From Streptomyces chumphonensis (lineage in GTDB: Bacteria > Actinomycetota > Actinomycetes > Streptomycetales > Streptomycetaceae), in the NCBI RefSeq assembly GCF_014779715.1, contig NZ_JACXYU010000012.1, positions 1 through 64,000 on the forward strand: a DNA stretch of 64,000 nucleotides. The letters run 5' to 3'. The translations under genes and the position numbers were made by a program. Under the pieces are notes generated by a model. It made no database searches. It was not told the origin of the DNA and worked only from the letters and a program-made list of their open reading frames with translations. Positions 28,990 to 38,182 of this stretch are shown in pieces; position 1 is the first letter of the stretch; each line of letters opens with the position of its first letter.

Positions 28990-29664
28990 TCAGGTCTCCG
29001 CCGTCGCCCGACGCAGTGCCTCGGCGGTCGCGACCTTGTGCGCGCAGGCGACCCGTTCGACCTCCTCGGCCGGCGCACCCGCCTCGATCAGCTCCAGCAT
29101 CCGCTCGTGCTCGGCGACCGATCGGCGGGCCCGGCCGGGCACGTGGCTGAAGGTGGAGCGGCGCATGTGGTCCAGGCGCGCCCACTCCGCCTCCAGCAGG
29201 ACGACCAGGTGCTCGTCCGGGCAGTGCGCGTAGAGCGAGAAGTGGAACTCCCGGTTGAGCGCGGTGAAGGAGGTCGGGTCGAAGTCCTCCAGCGCCCGGG
29301 TCATCCGGGCGTTGATCTCCCGCGACCGCTCGATGTGCGGCGCCGTCATGCGGGGTGCGGAGATCGCCGTCGCGTACCCCTCCAGCCGGGCCAGCACCTG
29401 GAGCGAGTGCTCCACCTGCGCGGCGTCGAAGACGGCGACCCGGGCGCCGATGTTGCGGACCACCTCCACCAGACCGTCGGACTGCAGCCTGCGCAGCGCC
29501 TCGCGCAGGGGGATCGTGCTGACCCCGGTCTCCCGCGCGAGCTGGCTGAGGACGAGCCGGTAGCCCGGCCCGTACGTCCCGTCGAGGATGCGCGAGCGCA
29601 GCAGCTCGTAGCTGACCTCCGCCTTCGACCCCGTGGTGCGGACCGGTTTCTCCGTGGCGTTCAT
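28990..29664 (-). CDS. GntR-family FCD-type transcriptional regulator
   Basis: A 224-residue regulator with a GntR winged helix (about 12-75; VLSQLARETGVSTIPLREAL) and an FCD effector domain (about 85-215) with the metal-site pattern seen in the subfamily (an Asp/His set in LNREFHFSLYAHCPDEH and a later His in EHERML). Such proteins sense carboxylic acids and repress catabolic genes. ATG 29662-29664 (minus strand). It follows the alpha/beta hydrolase gene by 59 bases, so the two are probably co-transcribed from the promoter near the second palindrome (30558), giving autoregulation. Confidence 0.88.
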   Translation of the reverse strand: MNATEKPVRTTGSKAEVSYELLRSRILDGTYGPGYRLVLSQLARETGVSTIPLREALRRLQSDGLVEVVRNIGARVAVFDAAQVEHSLQVLARLEGYATAISAPRMTAPHIERSREINARMTRALEDFDPTSFTALNREFHFSLYAHCPDEHLVVLLEAEWARLDHMRRSTFSHVPGRARRSVAEHERMLELIEAGAPAEEVERVACAHKVATAEALRRATAET

Positions 29665-29725
29665 CGGCGTTCCCCAAACCCGGGCCGGACGGCCGCTGCG
29701 CGACCCCGGCGGTGTACTCGTGCGC

Positions 29726-30466
29726 TCATCCTGCAAGGACGTCCAGGACGGTACGGCGGAACGCCGCACCGGTCAGGGCCCCGTGGTGATCGCCCGGAAC
29801 GGTCCGCAGCTCCGCACCGTCGACGAGGCCGGCGACCCGTTCGATCCCGCGCGTCATGACGTCATCCTCCCCGACGACGAGCACCGGCGGTGTCGCCCCC
29901 GTCCAGGAGCGCGGGGCGAAGGGGGTGGCCCGCAGGCCCTCCACGCAGCGGGCGAGCCCCGCGGCCCGGTCCCCGTGGGCCCGGACCATGCCCGCGATCG
30001 CCGCCGTGAACGGGTCGGCGGGCTCCGCGCCCTCGGTCACCGCCCGGTGCAGGGCCGGCACGTCCACCGCCTCGAACGGTTCCGCCGGGCTCAGCCCGCC
30101 GAGGACGGTGCGTCCCACCCGACCGGGGGCGGCCTCCGGCAGCGCCCAGACGAGCCGGGCCCCCAGCGAGTACCCCACGGCGTCGAAGCCCTTCGCGCCC
30201 GCCTCGTCCACCACGGTGGCCAGGGCCGCGGCCAGAGTCGGGGCCCCGGCCTCGCCGGGTGTCGAGGGGGCCGGGCTCTCCCCGTGGCCCGGCAGGTCGG
30301 GCACGAGCACCACGCGCCCGGTCCCGGCCAGGGCCTCGGCGATGCCGGTGTCGACCCAGTCGCGGCGGCCGTCGGAACCGAAGCCGTGCACCAGGAGCAC
30401 GGCGGGCAGTTCGGCGTCCTCGCCGGGAATGAACGTACGGACATGCAGACCGGTACGGCTGTGCAT
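29726..30466 (-). CDS. Alpha/beta fold hydrolase
   Basis: A 246-residue serine hydrolase with LLVHGFGSDGRRDW as oxyanion region, the nucleophile elbow GYSLGARL and a terminal GDHHGAL with the catalytic histidine. This form resembles meta-cleavage-product hydrolases and esterases of aromatic catabolism but cannot be assigned further. ATG 30464-30466 is preferred; a GTG four codons upstream lies too near the GAAGGG ribosome site. Divergent from module A, with the palindrome at 30558 between them. Confidence 0.83.
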   Translation of the reverse strand: MHSRTGLHVRTFIPGEDAELPAVLLVHGFGSDGRRDWVDTGIAEALAGTGRVVLVPDLPGHGESPAPSTPGEAGAPTLAAALATVVDEAGAKGFDAVGYSLGARLVWALPEAAPGRVGRTVLGGLSPAEPFEAVDVPALHRAVTEGAEPADPFTAAIAGMVRAHGDRAAGLARCVEGLRATPFAPRSWTGATPPVLVVGEDDVMTRGIERVAGLVDGAELRTVPGDHHGALTGAAFRRTVLDVLAG

Positions 30467-30557
30467 CGGATCACGCACCCTTCGGAGCGATGGTCGTGGG
30501 CGGGGACGGGGTGTGATTCAGGCCATGTGGGCACCCCGCCCGCAAATCATGCGTGAT

Positions 30558-30569
30558 ATCGTATACGAT
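30558..30569. promoter_or_regulatory. FadR-type operator, site 2
   Basis: Second exact copy of ATCGTATACGAT, in the 241-base gap between the hydrolase-regulator pair (minus) and the FAH-RraA operon (plus). It is placed to control both directions. The leader to the plus-strand gene is about 138 bases and holds nothing else recognised. Confidence 0.75.
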
Positions 30570-30707
30570 TATTCGGCCGGTGTCCTTCCGGCCCCGTTCC
30601 GGTCAGGGCCGGTCCCCGCCGCCCCCGGGCTCCGAGACGTGCTCCGGGCACGCGTCGCCCGCCCCGCCGTTCCGCGCCCGAGGCCGCTCACGCCCAGGGA
30701 GAACCCC

Positions 30708-32147
30708 ATGCCGCATCCGCTGGGAACCCAGCCGTCGAAGATCATCGCCGTCCACCTCAACTACCCGTGCCGGGCCAAGGAGCGCGGTCGCGTCCCGGAG
30801 CGGCCGTCCTACTTCCTCAAGCCCCCCTCCTCCCTCGCCGGCACCGGCGACGCCCTCGCCCGCCCGCGCGGCTGCGAGCTCATGGCCTTCGAGGGCGAGA
30901 TCGCCCTGGTCATCGGCCGCCGTGCGCACCGGGTCGCGCCGGAGCGGGGCTGGGAGCACGTGGCCTGGGTGACGGCCGCCAACGACGCGGGCGTCTACGA
31001 CCTGCGGTACGCCGACCGCGGTTCCAACCTGCGCTCCAAGGGCGCCGACGGCTTCACCCCGATCGGCCCCCGGCTCCTCGACGCCACCCGCCTCGACCCG
31101 GCCGCGCTGCGACTGCGCACCTGGGTCAACGGTGAAGCGGTCCAGGACGCCGACACCTCGGACCTGCTCTTCCCCCTCGGGGACCTGATCGCCGACCTCT
31201 CCCGGCTGGTCACGCTCGAACCGGGCGACGTCATCCTCACCGGCACGCCCGCGGGCGCCTCGGTGGTCTCGCCCGGCGACGTCGTGGAGGTGGAGGTCAG
31301 CACCCTGGACCGGGTCGACTCCAGTGGCCGGCTGCGCAACCCCGTCACGGAGGCGGAGCACGACCTCGCCCCCTGGGGCGCCATGCCCCGCGTCGACGCC
31401 GCCCTGCGCGCAGACGCCTGGGGCACCCCGCCCGCGGACGACGGCCCCGCCCTGGACGAGGGCCTCGCCCGGGACCTGCGCGCCCTGGCCACCGCCACCC
31501 TCAGCTCCCAGCTGCGCAAGCGCGGCCTCCAGCACATGACGATCGACGGCGTGCGTCCCACCGACCCCGGCGCCAAGCTCGTCGGCACCGCCCACACCCT
31601 GCGCTACCTGCCGCTGCGGGAGGACCTCTTCGAGAAGTTCGGGGGCGGCATGAACGCGCAGAAGCGGGCCGTCGAGGAACTGCGGCCGGGCCAGGTCCTC
31701 GTCATGGACGCCCGACGCGACCCCACGGCCGGCACCATCGGCGACATCCTGGCCCTGCGGGCGAAGGTGCGGGGCGCGGCCGGCGTCGTCACCGACGGCG
31801 CCCTGCGGGACAGCGCGGCGGTCGCCGCCCTGGGCCTGCCGACCTACTACGCCGCCGAACACCCGGCCGTCCTCGGACGCCGGCACGTGCCCTGGGACAC
31901 CGGCGTGCCCATCGCCTGCGGCGGCGCCCTCGTCCAGCCCGGCGACATCCTCGTCGGCGACGCGGACGGCGTCGTCGTCGTGCCGCCGGACCTGGCCGCC
32001 GAGCTCGTCGCCGACTGCCTCGAACAGGAACGGCAGGAGCGGTTCATCGCCGACCGGGTGTCGGCGGGCGAACCGATCGAGGGCCTCTACCCGCTCGGCC
32101 CCGCCTGGCGGGCCGCCTACCAGGAGTGGCTGAGCACCCCGTCATGA
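30708..32147 (+). CDS. FAH-RraA fusion: hydroxymuconate-type isomerase/decarboxylase plus aldolase-like domain
   Basis: A 479-residue two-domain protein. Residues about 10-235 are a fumarylacetoacetate-hydrolase-like domain with the metal glutamates in FEGEIALVIGRR, as in HpaG-type isomerase/decarboxylases of the homoprotocatechuate pathway. Residues about 265-479 are RraA/HMG-aldolase-like with GVVTDGALRDS and GDADGVVVVP, the pattern of class II pyruvate aldolases. The fusion could link decarboxylation/isomerisation with C-C cleavage. ATG 30708 has AGGGAGAA at 30696-30703. First gene of module A, followed by the DapA-like aldolase, dehydrogenase and ring-cleavage dioxygenase with gaps of 20-34 bases. 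Confidence 0.88.
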   Translation: MPHPLGTQPSKIIAVHLNYPCRAKERGRVPERPSYFLKPPSSLAGTGDALARPRGCELMAFEGEIALVIGRRAHRVAPERGWEHVAWVTAANDAGVYDLRYADRGSNLRSKGADGFTPIGPRLLDATRLDPAALRLRTWVNGEAVQDADTSDLLFPLGDLIADLSRLVTLEPGDVILTGTPAGASVVSPGDVVEVEVSTLDRVDSSGRLRNPVTEAEHDLAPWGAMPRVDAALRADAWGTPPADDGPALDEGLARDLRALATATLSSQLRKRGLQHMTIDGVRPTDPGAKLVGTAHTLRYLPLREDLFEKFGGGMNAQKRAVEELRPGQVLVMDARRDPTAGTIGDILALRAKVRGAAGVVTDGALRDSAAVAALGLPTYYAAEHPAVLGRRHVPWDTGVPIACGGALVQPGDILVGDADGVVVVPPDLAAELVADCLEQERQERFIADRVSAGEPIEGLYPLGPAWRAAYQEWLSTPS

Positions 32148-32181
32148 CCCCGACCCCACCCCTTCACCCCCGGAGCCAGCC

Positions 32182-33102
32182 ATGAAGTTCCGCACCGATC
32201 CCGCCTCCATCCGCGGGTCCATCGCCCCCGTCATCACCCCCTTCACCGAGGAGGGCGCGGTCGACCACGCCGGCCTGCGGGGACTGATCCGCTGGCAGCT
32301 GGAGTCCGGCTCGCACGGCATCTCCCTGGGCGGTTCCACCGGCGAGCCCTCGGCGCAGTCCGCCGCCGAGCGCATCGCCGCCCTGCGGACCGCCGCCGAG
32401 GAGATCGGCGACCGGGTCCCGTTCCTGCCCGGCACCGGCTCGCACAAGCTGGACGAGACCCTGGAGATCACCGCCGCCGCGCGGGACGCGGGGGCCGACG
32501 CCGCCCTGGTCATCACCCCGTACTACGCCCGCCCCACCCAGGAGGCGCTGTACCGGTGGTACGCGACGGTCGCCCGCGAGTTCCCCGACCTGCCGGTCGT
32601 CGCCTACAACGTGCCGTCCCGCACCGCCGTCGACATCGCCCCGGAGACGGTCCGACGCCTGTTCACCGACTTCGACAACTTCGTCGGTGTCAAGGAGACG
32701 ACCAAGGACTTCGAGCACTTCTCGCGGATCCTGCACGCCTGCGGCCGCGAGCTGCTGGTGTGGTCCGGGATCGAGCTGCTGTGCCTGCCGCTGCTCGCCC
32801 TCGGCGGTGCCGGGTTCGTCTCGGCGGTGGCGAACCTGGCGCCGAGCGCGGTGGCCCGCATGTACGAACTGTGGGAGGCCGGCGACTTCGACGCCGCCCG
32901 TGACCTGCACTACCGGCTGCACCCCCTCGTCGACCTGCTGTTCGTCGAGACCAACCCGGCACCGGCCAAGTGGGTCCTGGAGCAGCAGGGCCGCATCGCC
33001 TCGGGCCACGTGCGCCCGCCCCTGACGCCGCCCACCGAGGCCGGCCTGGCCCGCATCCGCGAGCTGCTCGCCGAGGGCGGCGACCTCACCCAGCAGCTCT
33101 GA
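32182..33102 (+). CDS. DapA-family aldolase
   Basis: A 306-residue TIM-barrel class I aldolase of the dihydrodipicolinate-synthase family. The Schiff-base lysine is Lys171 in GVKETTKDFEHF, with Tyr142 in AYNVPSRTAV and the GSTGE loop (51-55) that binds the keto acid. Lysine biosynthesis is unlikely in this place; an aldolase or hydratase-aldolase step on a 2-oxo acid from ring cleavage, such as the HpaI step, fits better. It is the second gene of module A. The co-occurring RraA domain could perform the same step, so one of the two may have another role. Confidence 0.85.
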   Translation: MKFRTDPASIRGSIAPVITPFTEEGAVDHAGLRGLIRWQLESGSHGISLGGSTGEPSAQSAAERIAALRTAAEEIGDRVPFLPGTGSHKLDETLEITAAARDAGADAALVITPYYARPTQEALYRWYATVAREFPDLPVVAYNVPSRTAVDIAPETVRRLFTDFDNFVGVKETTKDFEHFSRILHACGRELLVWSGIELLCLPLLALGGAGFVSAVANLAPSAVARMYELWEAGDFDAARDLHYRLHPLVDLLFVETNPAPAKWVLEQQGRIASGHVRPPLTPPTEAGLARIRELLAEGGDLTQQL

Positions 33103-33124
33103 CCCCCCGAACGGAAGAGACGCC

Positions 33125-34624
33125 ATGTCCACGAAGCCGACCACGGGTCGCCCCGCCGACCTGCCCGAGACGATCCGGCACTGGATCGGGGGCGGGCTCC
33201 TCGACAGCGCCGACGGGGCGACCTTCCCCGTCCACGACCCCGTCTCCAACACCCCCTACGCCGTGGCGGCCGCCGGTGGCCCCGAGGACGTCGACCGCGC
33301 CGTCGCCGCGGCGCGGGCGGCCTTCCCCGGCTGGTCCACCCTCGGCAACCGGGAACGTGCCCGCGTCCTGTACCGCGTCGCCGACGCCGTCGAGGCCCGC
33401 GAGGAGCGCCTGGCCGCGCTGGAGACCTTCGACTCCGGGCTGCCCATCACCCAGGCCAGGGGCCAGGCCCGACGGGCGGCCGAGAACTTCCGCTACTTCG
33501 CCGACGTCATCGTGGCGCTCGGCGAGGAGGCCTTCCGGGCGGGCGACCAGCAGATCAACTACGTCGTCCGCAGCCCCGTCGGGGTCGCGGGCCTCATCAC
33601 CCCCTGGAACACGCCGTTCATGCTGGAGAGCTGGAAGCTGGCTCCGGCGCTCGCCTCCGGCTGCACGCTCGTCCTCAAGCCGGCCGAGTGGACCCCGCTG
33701 TCGGCGAGCCTGTGGCCCGAGATCCTCACCGAGGCGGGCGTGCCGGACGGAGTGGCCAACATCGTCCACGGGGTCGGCGAACGGGCGGGGCAGGCCCTCG
33801 TCGACCACCCGCTGGTGCCGCTGATCTCCTTCACCGGCTCCACGGACACCGGGCGGCACATCGTGCGCAGCTCCGCCGAGCACCTGAAGACGACGTCGAT
33901 GGAGCTGGGCGGCAAGTCGCCGGTCGTGCTCTTCGCCGACGCCGACCTCGACGCGGCACTGGACTCGGTCGTCTTCGGCGTCTTCTCGCTCAACGGGGAG
34001 CGCTGCACGGCGGGCTCCCGCGTCCTGGTCGAGCGCCCGGTGTACGAGGAGTTCACCCGGCGGCTGGCCGAGCGCGCCGAGCGCGTCACGGTCGGCCCGC
34101 CCGCCGACCCGGCCACCGAGGTCGGGGCTCTGGTGCACGCCGAACACTACGCGCGGGTGCTCGACTACGTGGAGATCGGCCGGGGGGAGGCCAAGCTCGT
34201 GGCGGGCGGTTCCCGTCCCGCACACCTGCCGGAGGGGAACTACCTGCAGCCGACCGTCTTCGCCGACGTCGCCCGGGACGCCCGGATCTTCCAGGAGGAG
34301 ATCTTCGGGCCGGTCGTGGCCGTCGCCCCCTTCGACGACGAGGCCGAGGCCGTCGAGCTCGCGAACGCGACCGAGTTCGGCCTGGCGGCCTACGTGTGGA
34401 CGTCCGACCTCAAGCGGGGGCACCGCGTCGCGCACGCGGTGGAGTCCGGCATGGTCTGGATCAACTCGCACAACGTCCGCGACCTGCGCACGCCCTTCGG
34501 GGGCGTGAAGTCCTCCGGCCTCGGCCGCGAGGGCGGTGCACATAGTATCGATTTCTACACCGAATCGAAGATTGTCCACGTGATGCTCGGCGAGGCCCAC
34601 ACGCCCCGATTCGGTGCGTCCTGA
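33125..34624 (+). CDS. hpaE: 5-Carboxymethyl-2-hydroxymuconate-semialdehyde dehydrogenase-type ALDH
   Basis: A 499-residue NAD(P)-dependent aldehyde dehydrogenase with general base Glu260 (MELGGKSP) and nucleophile Cys294 (NGERCTAGSR). The NSHNVRDLRTPFGGVKSSG end and the 'GDQQINYVVRSPVGV' region are typical of HpaE, which oxidises the semialdehyde formed by homoprotocatechuate ring cleavage. ATG 33125 has a GGAAGAG site. It lies 20 bases before the dioxygenase gene that would supply its substrate, which strengthens the call. Confidence 0.9.
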   Translation: MSTKPTTGRPADLPETIRHWIGGGLLDSADGATFPVHDPVSNTPYAVAAAGGPEDVDRAVAAARAAFPGWSTLGNRERARVLYRVADAVEAREERLAALETFDSGLPITQARGQARRAAENFRYFADVIVALGEEAFRAGDQQINYVVRSPVGVAGLITPWNTPFMLESWKLAPALASGCTLVLKPAEWTPLSASLWPEILTEAGVPDGVANIVHGVGERAGQALVDHPLVPLISFTGSTDTGRHIVRSSAEHLKTTSMELGGKSPVVLFADADLDAALDSVVFGVFSLNGERCTAGSRVLVERPVYEEFTRRLAERAERVTVGPPADPATEVGALVHAEHYARVLDYVEIGRGEAKLVAGGSRPAHLPEGNYLQPTVFADVARDARIFQEEIFGPVVAVAPFDDEAEAVELANATEFGLAAYVWTSDLKRGHRVAHAVESGMVWINSHNVRDLRTPFGGVKSSGLGREGGAHSIDFYTESKIVHVMLGEAHTPRFGAS

Positions 34625-34644
34625 CCGTTAAGGAGTCACCACCC

Positions 34645-35670
34645 ATGACGACCGCACCCGACGTCGTCCGCTCCGCCTACGCCCAGCTGGTCGTCACCGA
34701 CCTGGCCCGGGCCCGGTGGTTCTGGTGCGACATGCTCGGATTCCACGTCCAGTACGAGGACGCGTCCGTGATCTGCCTGCGGGGCACCGACGAGCTCACG
34801 CACCACTCCCTCGTGCTGCGCCAGGGGGAGACGGCGGCCCTGGACCACCTCTCCTACCGGGTCCGCACCGGCGAGGACGTCGACCGTGCCGAGGCGTACT
34901 TCTCCGCCCTCGGCCTGCCCGTCCGCCGCGTCCCGAAGGGGACCGGGACGCCCGGCGTCGGGGACGCCGTCCGGGTCATCGACCCGCTCGGCTTCCCCGT
35001 GGAGTTCTTCCACGACATCGAACGCGCCGAGCGCCACATCCAGCGCTACGACCTGCGCCGTGGGGCCGAGATCGCCCGGCTGGACCACTTCAACATCTGC
35101 ACCCCCGACATCCCCGCCGCCTACGCGCACTACGAGGCGCTCGGATTCGGCTGCTCGGAGACGATCGAGGGCGACGAGCACGAGCTCTACGCGGCCTGGA
35201 TGTACCGCAAGCAGACCGTGCACGACGTCGCCTTCACCGGCGGCGCCGGGCCCCGGCTGCACCACGTCGGCGTGGCCACGCACGAGTCGCACCAGGTGCT
35301 GCGTACCGCCGACCTCTTCGGCTCCCAGCGCCAGGAGCACCACATCGAGCGCGGCCCCGGTCGGCACGGCGTCTCCAACGCCTTCTACCTCTACCTGCGC
35401 GACCCCGACGGCCACCGGGTGGAGATCTACACCTCCGACTACTACACCGGCGACCCCGACCACGAGACGTACCGCTGGAACGTGCGCGACGATCGCCGCC
35501 GCGACTTCTGGGGCAACGCGGTGATCGAGTCCTGGTACAAGGAGGCCTCCCCGGTCCTCGACCTCGACGGCCGCCCCCGGCCGGTCGTCGACGCCGTGCT
35601 GGACGAGTCGGCCGTCCGGGTCGGCGCGGACGGTCTGGGCATCGTGGAGCCGGACCGGAAGGACGGCTGA
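34645..35670 (+). CDS. hpaD: Homoprotocatechuate (3,4-dihydroxyphenylacetate) 2,3-dioxygenase, VOC fold
   Basis: A 341-residue type I extradiol dioxygenase. Metal ligands are His148, His207 and Glu260, acid-base His193 and second-shell Tyr250. Each is exactly seven positions before the corresponding residue of Brevibacterium homoprotocatechuate 2,3-dioxygenase (155, 214, 267, 200, 257), and the same family includes the manganese enzyme MndD of Arthrobacter. It opens the catechol ring next to the acetate side chain. Last gene of module A, followed by a strong terminator. The 4-hydroxyphenylacetate hydroxylase that usually makes the substrate is not in the window. Confidence 0.93.
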   Translation: MTTAPDVVRSAYAQLVVTDLARARWFWCDMLGFHVQYEDASVICLRGTDELTHHSLVLRQGETAALDHLSYRVRTGEDVDRAEAYFSALGLPVRRVPKGTGTPGVGDAVRVIDPLGFPVEFFHDIERAERHIQRYDLRRGAEIARLDHFNICTPDIPAAYAHYEALGFGCSETIEGDEHELYAAWMYRKQTVHDVAFTGGAGPRLHHVGVATHESHQVLRTADLFGSQRQEHHIERGPGRHGVSNAFYLYLRDPDGHRVEIYTSDYYTGDPDHETYRWNVRDDRRRDFWGNAVIESWYKEASPVLDLDGRPRPVVDAVLDESAVRVGADGLGIVEPDRKDG

Positions 35671-35708
35671 GGCACCGCCGCGGGGGCTCACGCCGAGCCC
35701 CCTCCCGG

Positions 35709-35745
35709 ACGAAGCGCCGGACCGCGACGCGGTCCGGCGCTTCGT
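35709..35745. terminator. Terminator after module A
   Basis: Perfect 17-bp stem with a 3-base loop, 39 bases after the dioxygenase stop. Confidence 0.8.
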
Positions 35746-35824
35746 CGTGTCCGTGGCGGTGCCCGCGCGCGAAGTCCGGGCGATCACGCTCACGTCCCCG
35801 TCCGTGGACGCCGGCACGGCACGG

Positions 35825-35857
35825 CGCTGCCGCCGGCGTTGTTCGCCGGCGGCAGCG
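35825..35857. terminator. Terminator of the minus-strand MFS operon
   Basis: Perfect 14-bp stem with loop TTGTT, 36 bases past the stop of the minus-strand MFS gene. Together with the hairpin at 35709 it separates two converging operons. Confidence 0.75.
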
Positions 35858-35892
35858 CGGGGAGGGGGACGGGCCCGCCGAGGGCCCGCGGG

Positions 35893-37146
35893 TCAGTGCG
35901 GAGCGCCCGAGCGCGCCTCGGCGGGTGGTGCCGTGGCCGCACGGCGCAGCCGGGGTCGTACGGCACCCCACACCAGCAGGCACCCGACCGATGCGGCGAC
36001 GGCCATGGTCAGGGACAGGGTCAGGCCGCTCGCTCCGCCGAGCGCCACGAGAGGGGCGACGAGGGGCCCGACGGCGAAGGTCGACATGCCCAGCAGGGCC
36101 GCCGCCGTCCCGGCGCGTTCCCCGTGCCCGCCGAGGGCGAGCGAGGAGGCGTTCGGAGTGATCACGCCGTAGCAGAACAGCACGAGCGCCAGCACGACGA
36201 GCAGCACGGCCAGGCCGAACCCGCCCAGCACCGTGAGCAGCAGGCCCACGGCGGCCACGGCGGTCGCGGTCGTGCCCACGACGTACATCCGCGCCGGCCC
36301 CGCCCGCCGCACGACACCCCGGTTGACCAGCGCACCGAGCATCGCGACGACCGCGTTCACCGCGAAGACGACGCTGAACGCCTGCGGGCTGAGGTGGTAG
36401 CCGTCCTGGAGCACGAAGCTGATGGACGCCAGGTAGGTGAAGAACGCGGTGCCGGTGCACGCCCCCACCAGCAGATAGCAGACGAACAGCCGGTCGCGCA
36501 GGACGGTGCCGAAACGTTTCCCGGTCTCGGCGAATCCGCCCGCGTGCCGCCGCTCGGGCGCGAGGGTCTCCGGGAGCAGGGTGCAGACGACGACCAGCAG
36601 GAGGACGCCCACGGCGGCGAGGACGACGAACAGTCCGCGCCAGTCCAGCACCGCGGCGAGCTGTCCGCCCGCGACCGGTGCCAGCACCGGGGCCAGCGCC
36701 CCGACCAGGGCGAGCAGGCTCAGCAGCCGCGCGAGCTCGATCCCCGAGGTGATGTCGCGGGCGGCGGCGAGGGCGATGACGACGCCCGCGGACCCGGTGA
36801 CGCCCTGCAGGAACCGCGTCACGAGCAGGACCTCGATGGAGGGGGCGAACGCGCACAGCAGCGAGAACACCGTGAAGAGGGCGACCCCCCACATCAGCGG
36901 GCGCCGCCGGCCCAGCCGGTCGCTGAGCGGACCCGCCACGAGCTGGCCGAAGGCGAGCCCGAGCATGCACACCGACATCGACGCCTGGGCCAGGCTGTCG
37001 CTGGTGTCCAGGTCGCGGGCGAGCTGGGGCAGCAGCGGCATGGACAGGTCCATCGAGAGCGGCCCGAACACCTCCATCGACCCCAGGACGAACGCGGCGC
37101 GGCGCGCGCTCATGACCCGCGCGCCCCGCGCCGTGGACGGCGTCAT
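35893..37146 (-). CDS. Bcr/CflA-like MFS transporter
   Basis: A 417-residue twelve-helix major facilitator. Features include the N-terminal MDLSMPLLPQLARDL stretch and the loop 2-3 motif GPLSDRLGRRRPLMWG. The Bcr/CflA group exports drugs and small aromatics. Its ATG overlaps the stop of the upstream esterase (37143-37146), so it is translationally coupled to the minus-strand operon of adh, aldo-keto reductase and esterase. It may export a toxic intermediate or act in uptake; direction is not certain from sequence. Confidence 0.85.
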   Translation of the reverse strand: MTPSTARGARVMSARRAAFVLGSMEVFGPLSMDLSMPLLPQLARDLDTSDSLAQASMSVCMLGLAFGQLVAGPLSDRLGRRRPLMWGVALFTVFSLLCAFAPSIEVLLVTRFLQGVTGSAGVVIALAAARDITSGIELARLLSLLALVGALAPVLAPVAGGQLAAVLDWRGLFVVLAAVGVLLLVVVCTLLPETLAPERRHAGGFAETGKRFGTVLRDRLFVCYLLVGACTGTAFFTYLASISFVLQDGYHLSPQAFSVVFAVNAVVAMLGALVNRGVVRRAGPARMYVVGTTATAVAAVGLLLTVLGGFGLAVLLVVLALVLFCYGVITPNASSLALGGHGERAGTAAALLGMSTFAVGPLVAPLVALGGASGLTLSLTMAVAASVGCLLVWGAVRPRLRRAATAPPAEARSGAPH

Positions 37147-38180
37147 CCGGACCGGCCGGTGGCGCCGAGGACGCGCCGCATCCACGACTCCCGTGCGGCC
37201 ACGGCGGCCCGGGAGACCTCGGTGTCCGGCGAGAACCCCGAGAAGCCGTGGTACCCGCCGGCCCACACCTGCAGTTCGGCCTGCCCGCCCGTCGCCCAGA
37301 TCCGGGTGGCGTAGTCCACGGCCTCGTCGCGGAACACCTCGGCCGCGCCGACGGAGATGTAGGCGGGCGGGAGTCCGGAGAGGTCACGGGCGCGGGAGGG
37401 CGCCGCGTAGGGGGAGACGGCGTCGGTGCCCCGGACCGGGCCGAGCAGCGCGTCCCAGCCGGTGTCGTTGGTCGTGCGGTCCCAGATGCCGATGCCGTCG
37501 TACTGGTGGCTCGACACGGTGGTGTTGCGGTCGTCGATCATCGGGCAGTCCAGGATCTGCCCGGCGAGCGGCGGGCCGCCGCGGTCGCGGGCCATCAGCG
37601 CGACGGCGGCACTCAGGCCGCCGCCCGCACTGGCGCCGCTGACGAGGATGCGCGCGGGGTCGACACCGAGCGACGCGGCGTTCCGGGCGAACCAGACCAG
37701 CCCCGCGTAGCAGTCCTCGGCGGCGGCCGGAGCGGGGTGCTCGGGGGCGAGGCGGTACTCGACGGTCACGGCGACGGCGCCGAACGTCACCACGTCCTCG
37801 ACGAGTCCGGCGAGCCCGAAGAACCGGTTGCCGAGGACCATCCCGCCACCGTGGATGCCGTAGACGCCGGGTGCGTCACGGGCGCCCGCGCGCGGTCGCA
37901 GGATCGTCAGCTCCAGGTCCGGCGCCCCGTCCGGACCGGGCACGGTGAGGTGCTCGAAGACCACCGGTCTCGTCCCGATGGCCGCCTCGACGGGGGGCAC
38001 GAGCGTGGCGAAGTGGGCGCGGTTGGCGAGGATCGTGTCCGCGCGCAGCGGGATGCGCTCGATGAGGCCGCGGCAGGCCGCGAGGCCGGGTTCGAGCTCC
38101 GGGTCGTAGGGGACGGGCAGCGGTCCGCGACCGGAGGACGCCCGTCCGCCCGGGTCGGCTGTGTGGTGCTGTGCGGTCAC
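37143..38180 (-). CDS. HSL-family alpha/beta hydrolase (esterase)
   Basis: A 345-residue paralogue of the esterase at 25678, with HGGG at 110-113, nucleophile Ser184 in GASAG and terminal GGYHGFSGF. The NTTVSSHQYDG stretch and the MARDRGGPPLAGQ segment are nearly the same in both. It has 20 extra N-terminal residues. GTG 38178-38180 (minus strand) starts two bases after the aldo-keto reductase stop. In the same operon as the alcohol dehydrogenase and MFS genes. Confidence 0.86.
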   Translation of the reverse strand: MTAQHHTADPGGRASSGRGPLPVPYDPELEPGLAACRGLIERIPLRADTILANRAHFATLVPPVEAAIGTRPVVFEHLTVPGPDGAPDLELTILRPRAGARDAPGVYGIHGGGMVLGNRFFGLAGLVEDVVTFGAVAVTVEYRLAPEHPAPAAAEDCYAGLVWFARNAASLGVDPARILVSGASAGGGLSAAVALMARDRGGPPLAGQILDCPMIDDRNTTVSSHQYDGIGIWDRTTNDTGWDALLGPVRGTDAVSPYAAPSRARDLSGLPPAYISVGAAEVFRDEAVDYATRIWATGGQAELQVWAGGYHGFSGFSPDTEVSRAAVAARESWMRRVLGATGRSG

Positions 38181-38182
38181 GG

